A DNA stretch of 64,000 bases. Source: Paenibacillus sp. FSL H8-0537 (lineage in GTDB: Bacteria > Bacillota > Bacilli > Paenibacillales > Paenibacillaceae). Each line of letters starts with the position of its first letter. Within the stretch, counting starts at the first letter, position 1. The stretch is taken from positions 4,640,001-4,704,000 of the forward strand of contig NZ_CP150290.1 of NCBI RefSeq assembly GCF_038051995.1, read 5' to 3'. The translations under genes and the position numbers were made by a program. Of this stretch, positions 51,249 through 59,365 are shown piece after piece. The notes under the pieces are model-generated. The model worked only from the letters and a program-made list of their open reading frames with translations. It had not been told where the DNA came from and ran no database searches.

Positions 51249-52559
51249 ATGCTTAAAAAAATCACTTCATTAATCCTTGCTTCGTTTCTCGTTATAAGTG
51301 CGAGTTCCTGCGGCAGCACGGTCGATCGTACCAACAGCGGGAACGTCAGCCATTCCGGCTCTAATCAACCAGCCACTGCCTCGACGCCAACCCCTTCTGC
51401 TACAGAAACGGCAGCAGCAGCCATTCCAACTATAGCGCCTACGCCAACGGCGACGGAAGCAACGGACCCTATCAAACAAGAAATGGCCAGCATGTCAGTC
51501 GATGAGAAAATCGGACAGCTCGTGCTCGTTGGCCTTGAAGGCACGACCATACAAGCTGATGCTATCGAAATGATGAATACCTATCATGTAGGCGGCTTTA
51601 TTTTGTACAAAAGAAATATTACGGACGCTTCGCAGACGCTAGCCCTGCTGAACGAGCTTAAAAAACAAAATAAAAAAAATCCCGTCCCGCTGTGGCTGAG
51701 CATCGATCAGGAAGGGGGAACGGTGAGCCGGATGCCCCAGGATTTCGTAAAAATTCCTTCCGCACAGTCTATTGGCAGAAAAAACAAACCACAATACGCC
51801 TATGGAATAGGTGAAGCTATTGGCGCAGAGCTGTATTCCTTAGGGTTTAATATGGATTTTGCCCCTGTGCTCGATATTAACAGCAACCCGGACAATCCGG
51901 TCATTGGCAACCGGGCGTTTGGCTCCACAGCGGAAAGCGTCATAACCAGCGGCATTGAGATGATGAAGGGCATACAGGCGGGACATGTCGTGCCTGTCGT
52001 TAAGCATTTTCCAGGCCATGGGGATACGTCGGTCGATTCGCATCTGGATTTGCCGGTGGTAGACAAAAGCTTGAAGCAATTAGAGCAGTTCGAGCTTCTT
52101 CCTTTTAAGGAAGCGATTGAGCAGCAAGCTCCTGCTGTCATGATCGGGCATTTGCTTATTCCGGCTATCGACAAACAATACCCCGCTTCCTTGTCCAAGA
52201 CGATCATTACTGAGCTTTTACGGGACAAGCTCGGGTTTACGGGTGTTGTGATTACGGATGATATGACGATGCTTGGCATTACGAAGCATTTTGGCATTCA
52301 GGATGCGGCGGTCAAAGCCGTTCAAGCGGGCAACGATATTCTTCTTGTCGGACATGATACCAAGCAGCAGATCGCCGTGCTGAAGGCGCTAAAAAAAGCG
52401 GTCAAAGCAGGCGACATCTCTATGCAAGCGCTCGATGACAGCGTTTATCGGATCATTCATCTCAAAAGCGCCTTTACACTAAAAGATGAGCTCATCACCC
52501 GTGCCAACGTCGATGCGGTCAACCGTCAAATTAAAAAAGCGCTGAACGCTTCTAAATAG
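51249..52559 (+). CDS. Beta-N-acetylhexosaminidase (NagZ-like GH3) lipoprotein
   Basis: A 436-residue secreted lipoprotein. The signal peptide ends VISASSC (Cys21), then a Thr/Pro/Ala-rich linker (about 25-75) and a single-domain GH3 barrel. NagZ features are LSIDQEGGTVSRMP, KHFPGHGDTSVDSHLDLP (the mobile loop with catalytic Asp/His) and the nucleophile Asp in VVITDDMTMLGI. It would remove N-acetylglucosamine from cell-wall fragments outside the membrane, as in B. subtilis NagZ (YbbD). AAAGGAGG lies 11 bases before the ATG at 51249; the longer frame from 51198 would spoil the signal peptide. Confidence 0.92.
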   Translation: MLKKITSLILASFLVISASSCGSTVDRTNSGNVSHSGSNQPATASTPTPSATETAAAAIPTIAPTPTATEATDPIKQEMASMSVDEKIGQLVLVGLEGTTIQADAIEMMNTYHVGGFILYKRNITDASQTLALLNELKKQNKKNPVPLWLSIDQEGGTVSRMPQDFVKIPSAQSIGRKNKPQYAYGIGEAIGAELYSLGFNMDFAPVLDINSNPDNPVIGNRAFGSTAESVITSGIEMMKGIQAGHVVPVVKHFPGHGDTSVDSHLDLPVVDKSLKQLEQFELLPFKEAIEQQAPAVMIGHLLIPAIDKQYPASLSKTIITELLRDKLGFTGVVITDDMTMLGITKHFGIQDAAVKAVQAGNDILLVGHDTKQQIAVLKALKKAVKAGDISMQALDDSVYRIIHLKSAFTLKDELITRANVDAVNRQIKKALNASK

Positions 52560-52578
52560 AAGCAGTCGGCGCTTTTTT
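52533..52578 (+). terminator. Terminator overlapping the nagZ-like stop codon
   Basis: Outer stem AAAAAAGCGC/GCGCTTTTTT (52533-52542 with 52569-52578) with an inner hairpin GCTTCT-AAAT-AGAAGC that contains the stop codon TAG. Confidence 0.85.
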
Positions 52579-52606
52579 CGTTGTTCAAATAAATTCCTGG
52601 CATAGA

Positions 52607-53500
52607 TTACACTGGCGACATATAACGGCCATAGCTGAGATCGAGCTCGGAAAACTTGCCATCCTTCTCTGAAAGGAATGACACATTTTCCCCTTCCGCC
52701 CCCATCCATTTGACCCCAAGAACGATACCATCAGCCGTCTTCGCAGCGAAAAGGAAGGAGAACATTTCCGGTATGACCTCGCCGCCATCATCCACACGCC
52801 AAGTCGAGCTTTCATTAAACTCAGCCGGATAATCTTGGAAAACGAAGCCGTCTGCCGTCTGCAGCGCCAAGCTCGCCAGCATATCCTTGCCCTGACGCTC
52901 GAACTGCACCAGATACAAGGTATTCCCCTCGTCCCCTATTTCCTCAAGCGGCCACAGCTTCTCTACGCTGCGGTTCTTGCTCTTGGCGATTGCCGCCAAC
53001 ACCTCATCCGCTGCCTGCCCGCTTCGCTTTCCAGTTATGGACAGCAGCATTTCCGGCTTTACCGACTGATCATCGATTAGAAAATACGTTTCATTCGGCT
53101 CCGCCTTGCCCTCCACGACCTCAAACAGCTGGCCCTGCTGATTTGCAAAATTTTGCGCCGTTTGCCTGCCGTTATCGGCTTCGGTGGCCGTTTGCTCCGT
53201 TTTGTATTTAATTTTGAGCAATTGCCCATTGTGGCCAACCGCGAGATTGAAGCCGGGCCACTGACCGCCGCCCCCTTCAGTCGGGCCTACAAGCAGCTGT
53301 TTGCCCGCTTCATCCGCAAAGCCAAATGCTCCTTTGCCAAGCACGGCGGTATCCAGCAGCGGTGCGGCTGCCCATTCAGCGACGGGCTCCTTCGTCGCCT
53401 CTTCGCCGCTACCTTCTCCAGATGGCTTAAGCTCTGAGGAGCATGCGCCTAAACATATCGTCAATATGAACATAAATATCAACAAGCTGCTTTTTCTCAT
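52607..53500 (-). CDS. Lipoprotein of unknown function (297 residues)
   Basis: The signal peptide ends TICLGAC (Cys20). A Gly/Glu-rich linker (about 25-40) leads to a beta-rich domain with no motif that I recognise. Features are a Gly-rich patch VGPTEGGGGQWPG (about 71-83) and an acidic, beta-strand-rich C-terminal half. It is convergent with the NagZ-like gene and shares its terminator region. An extracytoplasmic envelope role is all that can be said. Confidence 0.78.
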   Translation of the reverse strand: MRKSSLLIFMFILTICLGACSSELKPSGEGSGEEATKEPVAEWAAAPLLDTAVLGKGAFGFADEAGKQLLVGPTEGGGGQWPGFNLAVGHNGQLLKIKYKTEQTATEADNGRQTAQNFANQQGQLFEVVEGKAEPNETYFLIDDQSVKPEMLLSITGKRSGQAADEVLAAIAKSKNRSVEKLWPLEEIGDEGNTLYLVQFERQGKDMLASLALQTADGFVFQDYPAEFNESSTWRVDDGGEVIPEMFSFLFAAKTADGIVLGVKWMGAEGENVSFLSEKDGKFSELDLSYGRYMSPV

Positions 53501-53601
53501 CCTAATCCACCCCTTTAAACAAATGATGCAACGACTACAAGCTTAAGACGAAGCAGCTATTTAAAAGGGTGCAGTCCAAAAGCAATCGATTTAGAATTTA
53601 A

Positions 53602-54429
53602 TTATTTGTTTAAGCCTTGCGCTTCAAAATAATGTGCCACTTCAATGATCATTGCACCCATTCGTTCAATATCCGGCACGATATAACGTTGCACCCCGTT
53701 TAATTGCAGGGCCTCGGCGGTTACTTTGCCCACAGCTGCTGCTAGGACCTGCCCAGCGAATATTTCCAGAAGCTGCTGCTCAAGACCTATTTTTCTTGCA
53801 TAGCGGAATAAATACTGCACTTGAACGGCAGTTGTAAAGCAGACCACGTCAACCTCGCCTGCCGTAAGCTCTTCCATGAGCTGAGTAAGTACGCTCACCT
53901 CGGGCGGAACATGTTTGTAGGGCAGCAGCGAAATAACCTCACCCGCTTTTTTCGCAGCAAAAAAACGCTCCAGCTCGGGCGAAGGCTCGCCATGCAGCTG
54001 AATGACAATACGCTGCCCGGCAAAATCAAATTCCTCCAGCTTGTCGATTAAATTTTGCACCGTGCCATCATCATCCGCTACAACTGCTTTCAAGCCTGCC
54101 CGCTTAAGATAAGCAGTCGTCTTGTAACCTCTGGAAGCAATCGATGCCTGCGACAACTGCTCCAAAAACGGCTCCTGTATATTCAGCTTTTCCGCATTGC
54201 TGGCAAGCGTCTCCGAGCCAATACCCGTCGTTAAAATAACCCAATCAGCACCCTCGACTGCAAACTGTCGCAGTGGCGCCTCCAACGTTTCCTCATCGAG
54301 CAATGTCATTCCCTGAAGCGAACGCACGACCGATGTCCCGCCTTGTTTTTCAATAATGGCGCTCATTTCCTCTGTCTTGCGAGATCCTGCTATGACCAAT
54401 CTTTTCCCCTTCAATGCACCCATTCCCAT
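53602..54429 (-). CDS. Uroporphyrinogen-III synthase-like protein
   Basis: A 275-residue HemD-fold protein: two flavodoxin-like domains joined by strands, with GKRLVIAGSRKTEEMSAIIEKQG at the start, DWVILTTGIGSETL and DVVCFTTAVQVQYLF (the second-domain tyrosine region), and LAAAVGKVTAEAL near the end. The enzyme closes hydroxymethylbilane to uroporphyrinogen III, but no other heme or cobalamin genes are nearby, so the assignment as a functional HemD is tentative. The open frame extends to 54648 without a good ribosome binding site; ATG 54429 gives the proper N-terminus, and a promoter lies upstream. Confidence 0.82.
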   Translation of the reverse strand: MGMGALKGKRLVIAGSRKTEEMSAIIEKQGGTSVVRSLQGMTLLDEETLEAPLRQFAVEGADWVILTTGIGSETLASNAEKLNIQEPFLEQLSQASIASRGYKTTAYLKRAGLKAVVADDDGTVQNLIDKLEEFDFAGQRIVIQLHGEPSPELERFFAAKKAGEVISLLPYKHVPPEVSVLTQLMEELTAGEVDVVCFTTAVQVQYLFRYARKIGLEQQLLEIFAGQVLAAAVGKVTAEALQLNGVQRYIVPDIERMGAMIIEVAHYFEAQGLNK

Positions 54430-54472
54430 GCTTGCCCCGTCACCATGCTTTCTCCAAATGTGTTTGTCATAT

Positions 54473-54501
54473 ATCTTAACACAAGCGGAAACAGCTGTCG
54501 C
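54473..54501 (-). promoter_or_regulatory. Promoter of the HemD-like gene
   Basis: On the minus strand, -35 GCGACA (54496-54501) and extended -10 TGTTAAGAT (TAAGAT at 54473-54478) have a 17-base spacer. The plus-strand text here (GAAACAGCTGTCGCCAT at 54488-54504) resembles a piece of the dispersed repeat. Confidence 0.55.
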
Positions 54502-54555
54502 CATGTCAAGGTAGGCAAAACTTGTTTTACCCTTTAATAACTGCGGCACACATGT

Positions 54556-54583
54556 AAAAAACCGTTCTCTAAGCCAAGAACGG
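54556..54583 (-). terminator. Orphan minus-strand terminator
   Basis: CCGTTCT pairs with AGAACGG (54562-54568 with 54577-54583) and is followed on the minus strand by six T. No gene on that strand lies upstream within the gap, so it may end a short non-coding RNA. The rest of the 334-base gap is AT-rich and holds no gene. Confidence 0.6.
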
Positions 54584-54682
54584 CAATTTCTTAACATCAA
54601 TAAATGGTTCCAAAATAACGATAAATAGCGAAAAACAGAGAAAAACATCGAAAACTAGATATAACATATATTTCTTTTTGTA

Positions 54683-54691
54683 TGTTATAAT
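54683..54691 (+). promoter_or_regulatory. Extended -10 promoter of the AraC gene at 54764
   Basis: TGTTATAAT is a perfect extended -10 element about 73 bases before the start codon; no good -35 is seen. Confidence 0.6.
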
Positions 54692-54763
54692 TCCAATTGT
54701 CAATCAGGCGTCCACATTTTTGATCACATTTTAATTCCACTTTTAGGAGAAAAGAGGAAGTTG

Positions 54764-55612
54764 ATGCAGGAAGCAATAGACACAGGCAGCATCTACAACG
54801 AGCTCCCCCTATTGATTACCGGATCTGGAAGCGTTACCGTCACTGAGCCCGACCGTTGCCCTGGAGGCAGCCCTGATTACAAAATCGTAAACTGCGTAGG
54901 AGGTACAGGCCGCCTTGTTTTTCAAGAACGGGAAATTCAGCTGAAGGAAGGCGTCGCCATTCTTTATTTTTCCCACACCGCTTCTATTTCCTGCGAAATT
55001 AGTGAAACGCTCAGCATCAAATATTTAACCTTTACCGGTTATTTGCTGCCAGCATTTCTGCAGGCGTTACATATCGCCAACCTTTCCGTATTTCGGCTGG
55101 ATCCCGCTACGCAAATGCTCATTGATGAAATTATTTTAAGCCAGCAATCCACTCGTCAGGAGCGTGTTTTCACAGGATCAGCGCTCTTGTATATGCTGCT
55201 TATCAAGCTGAAGCTCTCCAAGGACCTTTACCTTGTTCCTGAACGCAAGGAGCATACACCGAAGCTGTCCAGTATCCTGACCTATATTAAGCAAAACTAT
55301 CATCTCGACATTTCCCTATCTATGCTGGCCGGGCAGCTCTACATAACCGAGCAGCATTTGAATCGCATGTTCAAAAAAGAATATGCGATGACCCCGCTCG
55401 ATTTTTTAACCCGCTACCGACTGCTCAAGGCAAAAGAAATGCTCATTCATGATGATTCCATGACAGCTCATGACATTGCCAAGGCGGTCGGTTTTAATAG
55501 CGCAAGTTATTTTGGCTCCGTTTTCAAAAAGCATGAAGGCTGCTCACCGATGGTGCTGCGCAAAAGCTACAAAGCTTCTAAATCAAATTCGGCGATTGAG
55601 GCAAGCCGCTGA
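54764..55612 (+). CDS. AraC-family transcriptional regulator
   Basis: A 282-residue regulator: a cupin sensor domain (about 15-150; GTGRLVFQEREIQLKEGVAILYF in parts) and an AraC DNA-binding domain (about 175-275; LSMLAGQLYITEQHLNRMFKKEY and MTAHDIAKAVGFNSASYFGSVFKK). AGAGGAAG lies just before TTG ATG; the ATG at 54764 is taken as start. It is convergent with the minus-strand group ending at the HAD gene, and the two 3' ends overlap by 46 bases. It could control that group or respond to its product. Confidence 0.87.
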   Translation: MQEAIDTGSIYNELPLLITGSGSVTVTEPDRCPGGSPDYKIVNCVGGTGRLVFQEREIQLKEGVAILYFSHTASISCEISETLSIKYLTFTGYLLPAFLQALHIANLSVFRLDPATQMLIDEIILSQQSTRQERVFTGSALLYMLLIKLKLSKDLYLVPERKEHTPKLSSILTYIKQNYHLDISLSMLAGQLYITEQHLNRMFKKEYAMTPLDFLTRYRLLKAKEMLIHDDSMTAHDIAKAVGFNSASYFGSVFKKHEGCSPMVLRKSYKASKSNSAIEASR

Positions 55613-56211
55613 TCAAAATTCAAAAATTCCAAATCCCTCGTCACTTCATTCGGCACTATGATGCAGCGGATGCCAGCTGCTTTCGCAGCCTTTAAGCCAT
55701 TTGGCGAATCTTCAAAGACGATGGCTTCTGAGGCATCAATGCCAAGCCGTGCCAGCGTCAGCTCATACAGCTCCGGATCAGGCTTTACCCGCCCCACATC
55801 TTCAGAGGTGTGGATGACATCAAAGGCTTCAAAGATGCCGAGCTTCTTCAAATAACTATGAACCCAGTCCCTTGTAGAGCTCGAAGCAACCGCAAGGCGC
55901 AGATTTCGCTGCTTCACGCTCGCCAGCAGCTCCGCAACACCAGGCAATAGCCCGGCTTCGCCAATATAAACCGCATATTTTTGCTCAGAGAGCTCTTTAA
56001 TATGGTCATGGTCAATCGGCGTTTGCAGCGCTTCCTCCAAATAGTGGAAAGGATTGAATTCGTCGAAGTTTGTACCCACATTGCGGGACCATAGGCTTAG
56101 CGACAACTCTACGCCATGCTCCTGATAAATGTCCCGAAAAGCATAATACCAAGGGGTCTCCGTATCCATAATCAAGCCGTCGAAATCAAAAATGATTGCT
56201 TTCAGACTCAT
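55567..56211 (-). CDS. HAD-family hydrolase (beta-phosphoglucomutase-like)
   Basis: A 214-residue HAD phosphatase or phosphomutase. The nucleophile Asp9 is in IIFDFDGLIMDTE, the Ser/Thr motif is in LRLAVASSST, and the acidic motif IVFEDSPNGLKAAKAAG is present. The helical cap (about 16-85) is of subclass I. It is the last gene of the minus-strand group 61816-55567 and probably removes phosphate from a sugar phosphate intermediate. Its 3' end overlaps the convergent AraC gene by 46 bases. Confidence 0.88.
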   Translation of the reverse strand: MSLKAIIFDFDGLIMDTETPWYYAFRDIYQEHGVELSLSLWSRNVGTNFDEFNPFHYLEEALQTPIDHDHIKELSEQKYAVYIGEAGLLPGVAELLASVKQRNLRLAVASSSTRDWVHSYLKKLGIFEAFDVIHTSEDVGRVKPDPELYELTLARLGIDASEAIVFEDSPNGLKAAKAAGIRCIIVPNEVTRDLEFLNFDQRLASIAEFDLEAL

Positions 56212-56286
56212 CGCTGCTATCAGCTTCCTTTCCTGCTTTTACTTGCAGCTTACCTGGAGCCGACTCTTAGCTTGCAGCTGCCGCTG

Positions 56287-56880
56287 CTAAAATCGGCTTT
56301 CCTCGTTCGCCTCGGTGAGATGAACAAAGCTGAACTCGCTTGTGCTGCCGCCGCCTTTCGGCGATTGCGCAACGATGCCGACCTTCACTTCATCCGGCGT
56401 ACGCATGCCGAAATAACGAATCAGCTTCCATTCCTCACCATCAGGCGAATAATAGAAGGACACGCAGTCCTCAACTTTATTGATTCGCAAATAAGGATTG
56501 TCCGACTGGATCTCTTCCGAGTTGCAATCATCTGACCAGCCGTCCTTAGTGACGACCGAGACGATTGAGGCAGCCCGCCCATTAAATTCAAAGCATAATT
56601 TACACCAATTGTCTTTATCGACGTACAGCATTAGGCATCCAGAGTCATACTGCTGCTTCATCTCCACCGTTAGCCTTGCCGTCAATTCGAAGGAGCGCTT
56701 GACCGGAGCATACAAGAAAGGAGCGGAGCTGGCAATATGCTTGCCTGATGGATCGCAGAAGAAATCCGCCTCCGGTGGCGCCTCAATAATAACGCCGCCC
56801 TGCTCTGTGAACTGCCACTGAGATGGTTCGTTAATCCATGCCAGTTTATCGCGTGTTTCATGATTTAATACATTAATCAT
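56287..56880 (-). CDS. DUF1349 domain-containing protein
   Basis: A 197-residue concanavalin-like beta-sandwich protein of the DUF1349 family, recognised by WKLIRYFGM, DNWCKLCFEFNG and the start DKLAWINEPSQW. These folds resemble sugar-binding or lectin modules, and the enzyme role is unknown. GGAGGGATAATTA precedes the ATG. It lies between the HAD and MFS genes. Confidence 0.85.
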   Translation of the reverse strand: MINVLNHETRDKLAWINEPSQWQFTEQGGVIIEAPPEADFFCDPSGKHIASSAPFLYAPVKRSFELTARLTVEMKQQYDSGCLMLYVDKDNWCKLCFEFNGRAASIVSVVTKDGWSDDCNSEEIQSDNPYLRINKVEDCVSFYYSPDGEEWKLIRYFGMRTPDEVKVGIVAQSPKGGGSTSEFSFVHLTEANEESRF

Positions 56881-56956
56881 TAATTATCCCTCCGCAGCCA
56901 TTTTCTGTATAACCATTCGACCTAATTGGCGAAAACCCTTCTTTTGTAAATGGTTA

Positions 56957-58201
56957 TTAGACATGATGGTTCGCTTCCATAACCTGCTGTTGCCGGGAAG
57001 GAAGCGGGAGGAAAAACACGACAGCCATGAGCACCATATAAAGCGCAACAATGACGGTGAACAGCAGCTTCGGACTATAGTTATAAATAAGTCCCGTCAA
57101 ATAACCAGAAGGTATAGCAATCAGTGTCATGACCGTCTGTACGGCCGAAAACATATCTGCTTTCTCATGCGTGCCGAGGCGATTCATCAGCAGCGCATCC
57201 CGGTACGTTTGCAAAATAAACGTTCCTGCCGCCAATATAACAATCGTCAGCATGAGCAGCGGCACATTGCCGGAAGGAATAAAGAGCAGCAGCAAGGAGC
57301 CCGCGGTGCATAAGGTGATCGACAGACTGACGTATTTTTCATCCGAGCGCTGTTTCAGCCGAGGAATGACGACCAAATACAGCACCATGACCGTTACCGC
57401 AGTGACGACTGGAATGTAGGAAATAGTCCAATCACCGAAATGCAGCTCCTCTTTAAAAAACACGACCTGGAAAAAATTCAGCTGCAAAATAAAATTGGAC
57501 AGCACCGTGATTAAAATAATCGGGAACAGCCTTCGGGTATAAAACGCTTTGCCGAATAGCCGCAGGCTGGCTCCCAAGCTTTTCAGCACCTTGGTCTGGC
57601 TATGTACCGCAATGAGCTCTTTGCCCGCCTCCGTCTCCTCCGTCAGCCGGTTCCTTACAATAAACATAATCGTCATCATTACGCCTCCGGCAAAATAAAT
57701 GACGGCGAGCGTCTTCCCGATACCAAAATCGGCGATGACAAAACCCGCTAGCGGCGTAAGCACTCCAGCTGCGGTAATAATCATATTCATGATGCCAAAT
57801 ACTTTCGGTCGCTTTCGCTCCTCGACATCTTCAATAATGAGCAAATTGAACGACACGGTGACGAACTTGGATGTCGCATTTAATAGATAGGCAATCATAA
57901 ACAGCCAGAAGCTTTGCGAGAACGCCCAAATAAACATTGGAACGCTCCAGGCTACAATATCAAAAATGAGCGAGGTGCGTTTTCGGCCCAGCTTATTCGT
58001 AATCGATCCGGCAAACAACTGAAATACAAAAGCAAAATACAGGTTAATGGAATTAATCAGTCCAATTTCAATATCGCTTAGTCCAGCATCCTTCATATAG
58101 AGCGGCGCATAAAACAAAACGATCGTTCCAGGAATCGCCCAGAGCGGCTCCAGAAAAATCGAATACCGCGGATTTTTTGGCAAATCGGCAAGCAGCTTCA
58201 T
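56957..58201 (-). CDS. MFS transporter
   Basis: A 414-residue major facilitator protein with twelve hydrophobic segments. The loop-2 motif NKLGRKRTSLI (about 64-74) is the family signature GxLaDrxGrkr, and a charged middle loop (about 190-215, RLTEETEAGKELIAVHSQTK) separates the halves. It may export the product of the adjoining biosynthetic genes or import their substrate. Confidence 0.88.
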   Translation of the reverse strand: MKLLADLPKNPRYSIFLEPLWAIPGTIVLFYAPLYMKDAGLSDIEIGLINSINLYFAFVFQLFAGSITNKLGRKRTSLIFDIVAWSVPMFIWAFSQSFWLFMIAYLLNATSKFVTVSFNLLIIEDVEERKRPKVFGIMNMIITAAGVLTPLAGFVIADFGIGKTLAVIYFAGGVMMTIMFIVRNRLTEETEAGKELIAVHSQTKVLKSLGASLRLFGKAFYTRRLFPIILITVLSNFILQLNFFQVVFFKEELHFGDWTISYIPVVTAVTVMVLYLVVIPRLKQRSDEKYVSLSITLCTAGSLLLLFIPSGNVPLLMLTIVILAAGTFILQTYRDALLMNRLGTHEKADMFSAVQTVMTLIAIPSGYLTGLIYNYSPKLLFTVIVALYMVLMAVVFFLPLPSRQQQVMEANHHV

Positions 58202-58297
58202 CTCTAAGGCTCATCCCCTCTTCTTCATGCGTCATTGCTGCGCGGCGCCCCGTAAGCCTTTCCCCGCGCAGCCATAACGCCCTTGCCTTGCCCTACA

Positions 58298-59329
58298 TTA
58301 TGAAATAAGTGCTGTCTTCACGGAGGTCATCGCTCTTGGCGCGCCTGTACTCATGTCATAACCAATCGTTTCATTAAAAGCGCCTTCGTAGTCCTGCAGC
58401 TTTTTGGTTGAAGTGACCATGTTTTCGAGCTCCGGCATGCTCTGAGCAAACTTGAGCGCCGTGCTGATCATTTGATGAACCGCAACATCGCCAATGACAT
58501 TGACACCGTTATTAATAAAATCAGTCGGCTTAAACGATACTTCATAGCTGTCGTCATAGCCCATTGGGATAATTCTGCCGCCTTTGCCGATCAGCTCAAG
58601 AGCAACATGCAGCTGATTGCCGACCGCATCAATAATAATATCGAATTTATGGCCATTGTTAATTTCGAGCACTTTCTCAAGCGTCAGCTCCTGAGGATGG
58701 AACACATAATCTGCAATGTTCGCAGCAAAGCTTTTACGGTATTCATCCACCTCTGTGCCAACGGTCAGGCGGCCCAGCCGCTTGCCAACGAGCTGGCACA
58801 AGGAACCGATTGCGCCGGAGCCAAGCACAAGCACCGAATCGCTAGGTTTAACGCGAGCTTTCAAGAAGCTGTTGAGCACGCAGCCGAGCGGCTCGACCAT
58901 CATTGCCGCTTCCCAGCTCATCGTGTCAGGAATTTTGAACACATATCGTTCTTCGCCCGCGTAATATTCCGCGAAAGTGCCATGGATGGTCATGCCAACC
59001 TGATGATCCTCGAAATTTTCGCAATAACAGTGCAGCCCCTCACGGCAATAGGAGCAAATGCCGCATGATTGGGTCGGATCGATGAGCACACGGTCGCCTA
59101 CTTTAACGCTTCTTACTTTAGGACCAACCTCAACAACGGTTCCAACCCCTTCATGTCCGATAATCGTGCCGGAATTGGCCGGAATTTTTCCTTTTACAAT
59201 GTTAAGGTCTGTTCCGCAAATACCTGAGCCAAAAATTTTAACCTTGACGCCTGTCGGCGACACGATGGTCGGCTCCTCCATCTCCAGAAGTTCCACCTTG
59301 CGATAATCCTGATATACTAATGCTTTCAT
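58298..59329 (-). CDS. Zinc-dependent medium-chain alcohol/polyol dehydrogenase
   Basis: A 343-residue MDR enzyme. Catalytic zinc ligands are in GSGICGTDLNIV (Cys) and IIGHEGVGTVVEVG (His/Glu). The structural-zinc loop CGICSYCREGLHC (about 94-106) is complete. The nucleotide site is VLVLGSGAIGSL (about 167-178). It resembles threonine, sorbitol or galactitol-phosphate dehydrogenases and may oxidise a sugar hydroxyl to the ketone used by the aminotransferase encoded upstream. AGAGGAGG precedes the ATG. Confidence 0.9.
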   Translation of the reverse strand: MKALVYQDYRKVELLEMEEPTIVSPTGVKVKIFGSGICGTDLNIVKGKIPANSGTIIGHEGVGTVVEVGPKVRSVKVGDRVLIDPTQSCGICSYCREGLHCYCENFEDHQVGMTIHGTFAEYYAGEERYVFKIPDTMSWEAAMMVEPLGCVLNSFLKARVKPSDSVLVLGSGAIGSLCQLVGKRLGRLTVGTEVDEYRKSFAANIADYVFHPQELTLEKVLEINNGHKFDIIIDAVGNQLHVALELIGKGGRIIPMGYDDSYEVSFKPTDFINNGVNVIGDVAVHQMISTALKFAQSMPELENMVTSTKKLQDYEGAFNETIGYDMSTGAPRAMTSVKTALIS

Positions 59330-59365
59330 TAAACTTGCCTCCTCTTTCTATTTGTGAATATTAGA

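Noticed and set aside
54488..54510. Possible relic of the dispersed repeat (GAAACAGCTGTCGCCAT)
   Set aside because: Only 17 bases match, with no second arm or second hairpin; it cannot be told from chance and overlaps a probable promoter, so it is not listed as a copy.
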